A stretch of 64,000 nt of DNA, taken from assembly GCA_030015575.1 (NCBI GenBank), contig CM057346.1, forward strand, positions 112,263,899-112,327,898, written 5' to 3'. Position numbers and translations under genes: made by a program. Below the pieces are notes generated by a model. It saw only the letters and a program-made list of their open reading frames with translations. It was not told where the DNA came from and did not search any database. Positions 22,066 through 33,600 of the stretch are shown here, piece after piece (the stretch's first letter is position 1; every line of letters begins with the position of its first letter). Source of the stretch: Agapanthus africanus (lineage: Eukaryota > Streptophyta > Magnoliopsida > Asparagales > Amaryllidaceae).

Positions 22066-23158
22066 CCAGTGTTGAGATATGCGCTCTATGCGGTCGCATA
22101 TGTAATTGCGCCCCCCCCCCCCCGGGCGCATGAAAACGAGTGATTTTCCTGGTATATTGGATGAAAAAGTTTGCTTTGATGCATAGAAATTGTTATGCAG
22201 CCGCATAAAGTGCACAGAAAACTTAAGATTGAGTTAAGTTATGAATCAGGTATTGGGTTTTGGGGTTTTTATCATACCCGTATCCAAATCCTAAAACCAA
22301 TAATTTGAGTAAATCTATAAAACCTTTTCAAAAGCCAAACAAATTATTTCTACTTATTCCTCCTCATTTTTTCTCCCATATCAAATTAGGGCTTGCCTCC
22401 AACCTCTTCTCCTTTGCCCCCAAATAGATCTCTATTTATTCCTATGTATTTGGATTGTGCTCTTGCTTCGAAGTGTTTGAGAAAATGCTTCTAATAAACA
22501 TAAGTACAAATCTTATTGGGGCTTAGGGGGAGGGGTTTTAGGATCACTTTTTCAGCTAAAATGGCGGCAGAAACAGTTAAGGTGACGAAGAGGTGGACTC
22601 GGAAAATGAATACGAAGAACTTCCTCCTCGGCATTTTGAGCATACCAATGAGTGATTGCTTAAATTTTTGGATGATATTGATTTTAACTAAATATCTATT
22701 TTGATGGTTTGGATAGAAATTTGAACCATCTACTAATTGCTACCTATGATGATTGATGAACTTTTAATCATAGAATTATTCTCAATTTGAGTTTTCAATC
22801 TTAGAAATTAATTTAATATTTTGTTATGGATCTATGATGAAATAGCATCGCTTTTATTACATGCTGAGGTATGTCCTTAGCATTGCATTATTTTCATAAT
22901 ATGATTCTCTCTTTGCATAATTGAAATAAGTTGATTATTTAATAATTCAATAATATTCATTACATTAAAAATTATGGACATTATATATTTTGAACACATG
23001 TTTAGTATTTTTACTATATTTTTCATTTTTTATCATTAATATATATTTTTTAAATTTTTTAAATTTAAATAATGCAAATCGCATATGCGACGCATAATTG
23101 CTTATGCGCTATGTGGTCTTCGAACGCATGAAAACGCACATCGCATCCCATAACATTG
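22066..23158. mobile_element. possible non-autonomous element with CCAATGTTATGGGATGCG-like ends
   Basis: The left end reads CCAGTGTTGAGATATGCGCT. The right end on the minus strand reads CCCAATGTTATGGGATGCGA. Subterminal GCATATGCGAC and AACGCATGAAAACGCA motifs are present at both sides in inverted order. A C13/GGG tract (22111-22126) lies near the left end. There is no transposase and no clear target duplication. Confidence 0.45.
22111..22123. repeat. C13 homopolymer
   Basis: Thirteen C followed by GGG, inside the left end of the element at 22066. Confidence 0.9.
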
Positions 23159-23547
23159 GGAAAAAACATATATAGTAGACAACTGTTCATAGAAAAAGTT
23201 CTTTATTGAAGTGGGTATAAGATATGGAACCAATGTCATAGTTTAAGAAAACAATTTTATAAAATCAAAACCCATTCGGTGATTATGTGTGTGACTCTCT
23301 TTATTGCCAGTGAATGGCGGTTGGCTCATAATCACTGAGTTGCAAGGTTCTGTATGTTTCGATCAACCATAATCGGTTCCTTTATACTGATCGAAGATTG
23401 TGGTTGAATACCGATTCATTCCGATATCAAATTAAGTGCATTGACATGATCATTTACCAAGTAAAACATGCCAATTTTTTTGTTCTTAGGGTTCTATGAT
23501 TAAATTAAGGTATAGGGTTTCTTATTAGTTGCGTGAACAATGGATCT

Positions 23548-23940
23548 GTATCTCCGTTAATCGCTAAACCATTGGCAATTTACAATTTGAAACGTCCGCT
23601 CCCAATCCGCGGGGGGGGGGGGGGCACTACTATTCCAGATCGGAAGAATCACCAGTCCAATATAACCCATTAAACACTAAAGTTAAATGTGGATAAATTT
23701 GGGTTTGTGTAAAATTATACAGACAAATATTTTATACATACATATACCGATATACATACACATATACAAACAACCCAAAATACCCAAGTCTTGAGCTACG
23801 TTTCAGTTCCTTTATAAGTGTATTGAAGAAGACTTCCCCTATTGTGCCACGTTCCATGATAAGTGATGTTCTGTGTTCCTATTTTCGTTCCGTGTACCCG
23901 AAACGTTGTGCATTCTGGGTAACACTGCAATGGGATCCAC
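23548..23940 (+). repeat. dispersed repeat family R1, copy 2
   Basis: Same motif order as 2127-2710 and 50899-51330: AATCGCTAAACCATTGGCAA, a CGCTCCCAAT box, TACACATATACAAACAACC, and the end CCGAAACGTTGTGC with GGGTAACA. A G14 tract (23611-23624) interrupts it. Confidence 0.5.
23611..23624. repeat. G14 homopolymer
   Basis: Fourteen G in a row within R1 copy 2. Confidence 0.9.
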
Positions 23941-24295
23941 AATGAAAAAAGCTTCTGAAAACCATATCCAGCCCTCTCTGTAAGCTATGAATCTGTAGGA
24001 CCGCCGTATACTAAACTAGGTTTAATTTGTACATGAATGGTAGGATGTGAGGAGATCCATTGTAATTTTAACCTATGAAGCAATAATTTACATTAAAAAG
24101 AATGGTCTCATTATAAAAATAAAACATACAATATTGTGTCTTCTGCAGTATCATGGTGAATATGCTGGGAGTTGAATAAAACTTCTAAGGTTAATCAAAC
24201 CTATGAGGATCGTGTCCTTTGGCAGATCAGTTGCTACATAAAACGTTCGTATCAAGTCAGCGCCTAATAAGTTACTCTTTCCTTTTTTGATCAAC

Positions 24296-25683
24296 TCAAG
24301 CTGATGCTCTCCTTTGGTAGGCAGGCATAGATTCTTCTGACATAAATAGTTCATCTGACAATAAGTTCACTTTATGCTCCCAAGATGAGGTAGTTCTTAT
24401 ATCCAATTATGCAACTGAAATTGTATCAGACCTTCCTTGAGAGCTAGATCCAAGATACATGTAAATACTACTGATTATTTTCATATGTTTTAGAGAGTAT
24501 GTGGTCGAAATGATGAGGGAAAAAAGATTCCATGGCTAGAAAAACAGATCTGGCTATTTCTCACAATTTACTTTTATAATAAATAAGCTAACTAAATGAC
24601 ATATAGTTCTACACGCCTGTATTCTCATTGTTTAAAACTAATATGGATTCAGATGTTGCATCAATTTTTATTCACTATTTACATTCCCATGAAAGTTAGA
24701 CCGCGCACAAGACTTTAACTACGGCAGTGAATTACATCAATTTCTTACAAGCACAACCAATCTCGGATGGCAATAATGGGTGTTCCTAGTAGTTGTAATG
24801 TTACAAAAATTCTCAAACTTCAAAGTCCCTGTTTGGGTGTGAAGTTAGGATATCCGGTGGTTATTTTTAATTGTCTAGAGGTGATGCAAACTGCGGTTTG
24901 CAAGCCCCATACTCTGTTTAAAAATAAATTTGAGCTATATTATAAGAGATGTGTTTGGGAAAACGGAGTTTTTCTAAACTTAAATCAGATTGGAATTTAG
25001 ACAGCTAAAGTTATCTGAACTCCGAAATGAATGCCATACAAGGCAAAGTTAGCATTTTGGAGTTGAGTTTTGCTATCTTTGTGAAACTCCAGCTTGGAGA
25101 ACTTATCTCCTGACCGGGCTTATCGATTCGATCTGTATCACTAGCTATACTGCCAATTTCCAATTTAACAACAATCTCCCAAATTCTCGAAACACGATCT
25201 TGATCTCAAACAGTCAATCATTAAATCACCAATAAGAACAAGCTCAAAATTGTTGAAATGAAACAAAAATGGAAAACTAACATTACGTTAAAGGCCGGGA
25301 TAAGTGCGGCAGAGGGTACCCTTTGAGAGATCTCGGCAGCCGCGAGACGTCGTGCTCAGCCGCGACGTCAGCCTCGCCACCGCCACGGCGCTGTGCAGCG
25401 GGTACATGGATCCATCCCCCAAGCATCCCAATTCCGCCGGCAACCTACAAAGCATGAACACAGACCCTGTAGATTTTGAGGCAATGCAATTTCAAGGAAC
25501 AAAAAAGGAAGAAACTTTGGACCTTGATATTGAAGCGAAACGACGGTGGGGAGAAGCGGCGGAGGCGGAAGATCCCTTGACGAAGGAAGCGGGAGATGAT
25601 GATCCCTTGGATTTGGAAACGTTGGATCTGATGAAGGTGGAAACAGAGCCGCGGGCCATGGATCTCAGGCAAGTGGAAGCCAT
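24296..25683 (-). CDS. NUCLEAR FUSION DEFECTIVE 6-like small mitochondrial protein, two C-terminal forms
   Basis: Minus strand. Exon 1 is 25683-25523 (MASTCLRSMARGSVSTFIRS to FASIS plus AG). A 78-nt intron follows (25522-25445), and exon 2 starts at 25444 with LPAELGCLGDGSMYPLHSAV then ARLTSRLSTTSRGC. Read to its own stop at 25288, it ends SKGTLCRTYPGL (105 aa). If instead the GGTACC donor at 25319 is used, splicing to acceptor TTGTCAG gives exon 3, 24354-24296, and the ending SKDELFMSEESMPAYQRRAS (114 aa). Both keep the frame. The Arg/Ser-rich start fits a mitochondrial presequence, and the PAELG...PLHSAVA-ARLTS core is the signature of the NFD6-like family, whose founding member is needed for karyogamy in Arabidopsis. 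Similar dual endings are known in the family (from memory). Opposite open frames on the plus strand are shadows. Confidence 0.82.
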
Positions 25684-25794
25684 TAGAGGAGAAAGGATGG
25701 AGTTTTGATGTTGGAACTTTGGGATTTAGGGTTTAGAGGTTCTCCTCTGCCTTATTTCACTAATATACCATCAGCTTTCAGCAGCTTAAAGACA

Positions 25795-26470
25795 AGAGCA
25801 GGGGTGTAACCGAGCCCACACTTGTCCAAGCTCGGTTTGGCTTATTTCAGGCCAGCTCTGGAGCTGAGCAGCTCTAGCTCATGTCGAGCTCGTGATCTTA
25901 CCGATCCTTAAATGAGCTCAGATCGGAATCGGTTGCATCTTCTATTAGACGATCTCTGAAAGGAAAGTGACAAAGAGACGTTTGATTGGAGGCTGAGAAT
26001 AGGTCAATGGCCGTTACGGTGGTTCAAGAAGAAAACATGAAAGTATTTTCTGAGGAGGCTGATGACTAGACTTTTTGGGTTGAAAGAGAAGTCATGCTAG
26101 AAACAACAATCGCAGACCCCGAGACCTCGGGCTTTGGGATATGTAAAGATTAAAAAAAAGTTGCCATCTAGAGCATGAAATGGGTCTAAGCACTGGGTTT
26201 TATATTCACATATGTCGCGTTTGATATACTGTCACTTAATTGAATTAAGTGTCCCAAGGGTTGTATAGAATCCACTCTATATTACATATTACTTTTTTTC
26301 CGAGCTGTGTAACCGAGCCGAGCTCAAACCAATACTGAACGAGCCTCGTTGAGCTCGAGTTCTGCTCGTTTAATAAACGAGATATACTTTCTAGCCTATG
26401 TTCGGCTCATTATTAAATGAATCGAGCTTGAACGAGCTAATACCGAGCCGAACAATAACCGCACACGGGT
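25795..26470. mobile_element. MITE-like GAGCTCG-rich element
   Basis: The left part (GTGTAACCGAGCCCACACTT, GAGCTCGTGATC) and the right part (AACGAGCTAATACCGAGCCG and CTCGTTGAGCTCGAG) form dispersed inverted copies of GAGCTCG/CCGAGC motifs. The pattern is common for plant non-autonomous repeats with AGCTCG-rich ends. The middle (25980-26290) looks like unrelated inserted sequence. Boundaries are approximate. Confidence 0.45.
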
Positions 26471-27614
26471 TGGCCCAGTCAATTACTGCCCTTGGATAAG
26501 AGGTTAATGGGCTTGCGGTTGCCCGTGGTATGAAAAGGAGAAAACGGGGGCTGGTGGGCCAGGGGGTTAAGTTGGGCAGGCCCCACCCATTAGGGCTAGG
26601 TCACACAGCCGCAGCCAGGAGCCTCCCCAAGTCCCATTTTACTCTAAATATAGATACATATACATTATAGATTCAAATGCAAATAAGTACCATAAATTTA
26701 GTTCCTTTTTTCAAAAATAAACGTCAACCTTTTGTGTTCTTCTATTTAACACTGCACGAAGCAAATGTGTGCCTACAGGAAACATTTCTAGACGACTTTT
26801 CCTATTAAACCGAAAAATCATTGAAAGCTTGTTGTATTTACTTGAAAATCAATAAGTTTGTGATATTCATTTGCAATTTACAAATCATGGTACTTAAACA
26901 TTGCATTCGGTAATATGGTGAAATTTAGCTATTTTAGTTTAGGGTAGATGGATTCTTGAAAATTTATAACCTGTAAGCGGCTATTTTCAGGAAAACCTGA
27001 AACAATCATTAGATACATTTGTTGTGGGATTTTATGGGATGTTGTGGACATATGCAACAACAATTTTTTACCATTTTCCATTTTTTTCCCATTGAATTGA
27101 AATTGGATTCTAGTCATAATTAAGGATGCGAAGGATCGGATATAACTATTGCCGTATCTGCATCAAGGAATTATAACGAATTCGAATACAAATATAGATT
27201 GTTATCGGAAATGAAAATTACTATCCGTATTTGTATTTGATAAAAGTTGGATCATGGATATGAAACGAGCCCTGGAAAAAAATTCTAATAAAATAAAAAA
27301 TTATTAATTTAATTGTTGGATACGATAGATGTTATCATATCCGTGGCCGGTGGCTATTGCCTAACGCGGATACGGACAGTCGTTGAAAATGAAAATCATT
27401 ATCTGTATTTGATAAAGATCGGATATGGATACAGAGCTGGCTTGGATCCATATACGGTTACATCACGGGTCATAATAAGAGAGATATTAAGAAGAGCTTG
27501 CATTTAAAAACAAAGAAGAACTAAACACAACAGAGATAATATGAACCGTCGGTTCTAATTTTCACTCAAAATACAATATACGGCCCAAAACGCAAATAAA
27601 ATCCAGAAAAATCC
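26471..27614. other. intergenic region with the presumed shared promoter zone
   Basis: The NFD6-like gene (minus) and the fibrillin gene (plus) point away from each other, and this forms most of the 1.9 kb between them. A degenerate repeat of GGATATGGATACAGA and TATCCGTATTTGTATTTGAT strings lies at about 27120-27470 in both orientations and looks like an old inserted repeat. No clear TATA box was found close to 27615. Confidence 0.4.
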
Positions 27615-30600
27615 ATGGCAGCATCATCTCTCCCGCCTCTTCACAACCCTCTCTTGTCCTCCAATCTCAAGCGCCCAAACCCTAACCCTAACCCTAAAAT
27701 CCTCCACCATTCAAAGGCCTCTCGATCCCTCGCCTCCACTGGCTCCCTTCGTGCCAAATCGCACCTCCTAACCCTAATCTCCGACCAAGATCGCGGCCTC
27801 AAGACGCAACAAGACGAATTAAAGCGGGAAGAGATCGTCGCCGCCATCGACGAGCTCTCCGTCTTCGGAGAGGGTGCGATAACGACGGGCCCGTCGCTGT
27901 CGGGGACTTGGAGGATGCTGTGGACCACTGAGAAGGAGCAGCTCTTCATCATCAAGAATGCTTACCTCTTTGGGACCAAGACTGGGGATGTGCTTCAGGT
28001 GATTGATGTGGAGAAGGGCGTTCTGAATAATGTGATCACGTTTCCGCCGTCTGGGGTTTTCTTTGTGAGGTCAGAGATCGAGCCTGCACCGCCTCAAAGG
28101 GTGAATTTTAGGTGAAAAAGATTGGTTATTTGTGTTAATTTTTCCTTTTTTGTTGGTTGTGTTGTGTTTGAATTATCGGATTTGTTGTTTGTGGAGCAGG
28201 TTTACCAGTGCTGTTCTGAGAGGGGAGAATTGGGAGGTGCCGCTGCCTCCTTTTGGACAAGGATGGTAAGTTTTGAAAAGGAAAGTGATCTTTTTTTGGA
28301 GGTTGTATGTTTGTGTTAAGCATGCTTCTCCACATTGGCTAGAGTGCGTTCCTTTCTTCGCCAGTAAAAATTCCTACAAACTTTATATCTTCTTGGTTCA
28401 ACCAAAATATGCCTTTTGGGGGTAAAAAATCTTAGTTCCAGGCATGGGGAGAAGATAGGATAGCGTTTAATAAGGTTATTCTACTCTTAAAGAGAATATT
28501 TTACCTTTCCAACGTGCCCCTGTTTTGGTTTCATCCTATTAGATTGTGGGATGACTCTGAAATCTTTTTAATAATGAGGAGGCCTAGATGCCGAATAAGT
28601 ATTTCATAAAGCATCATAGTAAGTTTAGGAGTGAATCTGCATATATCAAAGCATGATTAGATTAATGTTAATTTTAGTCGTGACTATCTCTCAGAGTCAT
28701 AGTACTTTTTGGGATGACTGCTTGCTCCAAATTATTTTTTTGCCCCAAAGAGGAGTGTATAATTATCTGCATATTGCATACTGATAACCACATTTATAGG
28801 CACCGTCGGCTATATTGGATACTGATTGAAGTACCTGGCCATATAATTAGTGAAAATTTATGTCAGATTTTATGGTTATTAGTTAACAAGACACTTTACT
28901 AACAATCGTCTATCTTTTTGGCAAAGCAATATCGTTTATTCAAAGAGTTCAAGGAATGAATGCGGTATCTTCTAAAAAATTGGGGAGCAACTAACTGAGG
29001 TTTTTAGTTAAACCGTGTCATCAGATGTAAAAATAGCTCTATATGTTATGTAGCACCATGTTGTAAACATCGTTCTAGGCAGTCGTCTAGATGTGGCCGC
29101 TTAGGCGAAAGCAGTACCCAACTGTTCTATTTTTGTATTAAGCTGTCAAAATTAGCAGCTGCACCTAGGTGACTGATTAAGCGGCTAGATCGCCTTGGCT
29201 ACCGACTAAGCGGCCCATACCGCTTAATTGTTTAAGTTTATACCGCTAAATAGACCGGTCCATTTAATTGTTTCACTTTATAATTCTAATCTTTAGATAT
29301 CATGTATTTCACTTTATTTGATAATATTGTGTACGTTCACTACTTTCTTAATAACATGTTTCATGAATTTTCCTGCACACACACACAAGAATATTTAGTG
29401 AAAAAGTTCTTAAGCTGCTATGCGGCTAGGAGCTAAGCGGTACCCCAACCGCCCAACACTATCGAGCACTTTAAACATTGTGTAGCATAGCAAAATAGCT
29501 TAAATACAAGATGGCTTACGTTTTTTTTAAAAATAGCTTAAGCTACCCTACACATACCTAGTGGCTTAGCCTCTGCTATTTGTAAGAAAGGTTTTGAATA
29601 GTTTTTGCCCCCCTTTTGGACTAGATTGAAAACCCGATTGATCAAGTAAAAACAGACGTGTTAAGCAAAATATCCATCACTTTCGATCCTTACTATCCCA
29701 GATATGAAAAATATCAAATTATTCTCTTTGAGTTTAAGTCCTAATCCCCAAATCTAGTCGAGTCTTCCCTAATTCCCATGTTTCATTGACTCAATTTTTC
29801 ATTCTTCCATCGACTTAACTACCTATTTTCAACCATGTGAAGCCATGGTCTCTTTGAAGTCTCTCACTCTATATCTGAAGCCACATCTCGTCTAGTCTCG
29901 AAATTGGCAAAAATTGGTAATGATTTATAATAATATGATCATAGAAAACTAATTAAAACCGAACAAATCATCATGTTAAATCAGTTAACCTTATATTTAT
30001 TACCGATTAGAATTACATAGGTAAATGGATTTCTCTTTTGAATATTTCAAAGATACAGGAGTCGAAAAGTGAGTGGTTTGAATTGATGAAGAGAACAATC
30101 TAAGAGACGAACATTTTGTATCGAAGAATTGTATTTTGACAAGTATAATCCATCATGAATTGAATATCAGATCTTTGCTGTGTTACTTGTCGGTAACATT
30201 TGTAATTTTTTTCTCAATCTTTTTTCTATTTTTAAAACATTTCAAAAATTAAAAAATTATTTTCTATAAATATATTTATGAATAGGTTTTTATTCATTAT
30301 TGTTGACCTACAAGTCTCATCCTCTTTAGTTTTGATTATTTTACAAAAACAATATTCCAAAGATATCAAATGTTACTAACCATACCAGATATGTTAAAGT
30401 GTCACAAGCAATGGATTTAGTCAGGCAAGAGAACAATCGACAATGCAACGGTACAACAGTAATATCAAGTAATGAACGACTCCGAAGATCAAAATTCAAG
30501 TTCAAAGGAAATATCGAAGAAGTCAAGCACATCGGATAAATTCAAGACTTTTATTTTCTTTGAGTTTGGAGTTGATCTTATTGGTTAGAATCTCTTTTCC

Positions 30601-33600
30601 AATCCTAACTTTTAATATCTTTTGATTAGAGTTTTCTCAAATCAAACCAAGTTTTATTAAAATATTTTTTCAAAACCTAAGGAACATCTCAGACACAGAT
30701 GTCCATTAGGACGTCCATCATGACGTCTTAGGTAGTTGTGAATTTTTTGAAAAATTCTGTTTTAAGTTTGAATTTCAAACTACCAACGGCTATTAACTGC
30801 CAATAACTTTTCTAACTTCCAGGAGCAGTTATTCTAACTGCCCCAACTGTCCATTTTCAACTTCTATATAAAAGACACAATTCTAAAGAGTTTTTCACCG
30901 ATTTTCTGATTTTCGTATTCACGTTTTCAAGTTTTCTCATTCTTTAATTCTTTCGTGAAAACTCTGCCATTCTTGCGATCTTAAGATTTTACTAATCTTT
31001 TGAGAGAAAGATCTTTCAAAAGATTTTTCTAGTTTTTAGAATCGAAAGATCTCTGATTTTGTCGAAGAAGTTTGTGTTTTAAAACTTTTCTTAATCCTTT
31101 GAAAAACTTCTTCGAAACATTTTAAAACTTTCTTAATCTCCAAAACACAATTCATTATCTCCTTTATCAGAACTTGATTTACCCTTTGAGATCAATAGAA
31201 TTGTATAGTTGGTTTGTAAAGATTCGATTAAAATCTTTTTGTACGACCTAGTGAAGAAAGGTCTAAGATCTTCACATTGTAAGGGTTTCGGACTTGCGTC
31301 TTGGAAAAAGCTAGGTGTTCACCACCTGCAAATGTAAAGGTTTTAAGATTTGAGCCCGAGAAAAGATCTGGGTTTCTCCACCTATAGGGAGTCAATGGAT
31401 AGTGAGGTTGAATCATGAGCATGAGTTCTCATACATGGATTAGCCATAGAGTTGGTAAACCTCGATAACAATCCTCTGTATCATTTACCTTTTTTGCGTT
31501 CTGTATTTGTTGAATTATTTATACTCATACTCTGATTTTTTCCGCTGCAAAATTTGTATAATCCGCATAATTGCGCTAAGTTTGCCATAAAGTCTTATTC
31601 ACCCCCTCTAAAGCCGTTTTCAATTAAAAGTCTAAATTGCATAACAGTATCCATTAACTATCCATATTTGTGTGATAAATACCATGAACTTAAAAAAATA
31701 GAGATAAGCTGCACAAATTATTATTATAGGATATAACTACGATACAATATTAATTTTTATTGTAACTAGTCCGCTATATCCTTCATTTTGTTTGAACCTT
31801 TATTTCTTCAAAAAAGTACAATAAATCACAAAAAATACAAAAAGAAAATAATTAGAACACGATTGGAGCTCGAAAGAGCGATGAAGGGGTGGGAGGCGTC
31901 ATGACGTCGGGTTGAAGGTCGATGATGAGCAGAGGAAGGAGAAAACGAGAAAATGGAGGAAATATTGAGTTTGAGAATTAAAGAACTTTTTTCGTTAAGC
32001 ATGTAAGATTTGGAGGTTAGGGATTTCAAAATTTAAATATTAGAGGTTCGGTGATTTAAAGATATGGAGCTTTGTGATTGCGGAAATTTGGTGAGTTAGA
32101 GATTTTGGGATCTTGAGATTTGAGGATTAGAGATATAAGAGAATCGGGGTTTGGAGATTTGGGGATTTAGAGATTAAAGAGTTTGGAAATTGTGATTCAA
32201 AGACTTGAAATGATAGGTTGAGGAAGATAGTGAGAAGTTTGGAATTTATAGATTTAAAGAGCATGAGTGGAAGTTATGGAATTAGGGAGCAAGGATTTTG
32301 GGGGTTTGGGGGATTTAGTGATTCATAGAGCTTGAAAGGATGGGTTGAGGAATATGGTGTAGAGTTTCATATGTTGTTAGCGAAGAGAAGAAAGGAGGAA
32401 AAATGAGGAGAGAAAAAGATGAGGGCAAAATGGTTAGAACATGTCATTTTTGGATGATATAATATTTATTTTATTTTGTAGACGCTCTAATACTTAAGGG
32501 TACTAGTTTGCAACCGAGAATGGAAGTTCATGGTATTTTTCCTTAATTAAATTAGTTCATGGTACTCATTTCCAAAATATGAGTGATGCTGAAATAAGGA
32601 TGTTAAGATAGATGAATAATAATACATTAAAAGATGGGATAAGAAATGAATGCATTTATAATAAGGTAGAGGTAGTTCCTATAGAGGATAAATGCGAGAC
32701 AACCGATTGAGATGATTTGGACATGTGCAATGTAACAACCGTAAAATCCATGTACCTTCCTTTGAATTTCTCTTTCTTTAATAAAACATTTTTTGTTCGA
32801 ATCAATTGTATATAAATCAATTTTCCTTCAATTTAGATGCATGGTTATTTCTTGTATTTCTTGACTGAGACACCACATTGCTATCCTACAGGTCTTAAGT
32901 TCAAACCTCAGCTTTTCCAAATTATTTATTTCCTTATTTTAATTATTTTGCACTATAAAATCTTGTTTTTAAAGAGAAGGAAAAAGCTTTTTTTATTAGA
33001 TTATTTGAAAAGAGTTGTTTTTAAACAAATTGCAATAGATTATATGATAATAGATATTCAAAATATTAATAAACGGTATAAAATAATATGGTTGTAGGAT
33101 AAGCTGGATATTGAATTTGTTATTATCACATAATATTAGGATCCACATAAATGAGATAATGGACACACCTAATAACCTAAATAAATATAATATTAATAGC
33201 AATAAGCAACATTAACATCATCACCATAATTTGTAGAATACTTTCAACTATAAAATAATTAATTAGTTTTAATGTTGTTAAAATAGACAAGATATAGGAC
33301 ATGATTTTTCTTTTTCTAATTAATGTAGCTAATCAGATTAATTATCTCAACTAATAATATAAGATTTCTATTTTATTGTTAATATTTTGTTAGATTAAAC
33401 CAAATTAATCAAATCTTTCTTAAAATGCATCTCTTTCTTATTACCGCCTACCATCTTTTCCTCACTAAAATTTCTAAAATTTTCCTCTATTATTTCTTTA
33501 TATTTTCTACTTTCAAAATCCTAACCCTAGGACTCGAGTGAAAGAGAATGAAGATTCGCACACTCATGAGCCTCGAATTGTCGAGGCATCTCTTATTAAA

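Noticed and set aside
25304-25708. Plus-strand 134-codon open frame, acidic
   Set aside because: It is the complement of the NFD6-like exons, whose spliced minus-strand reading matches a known family and joins exactly.
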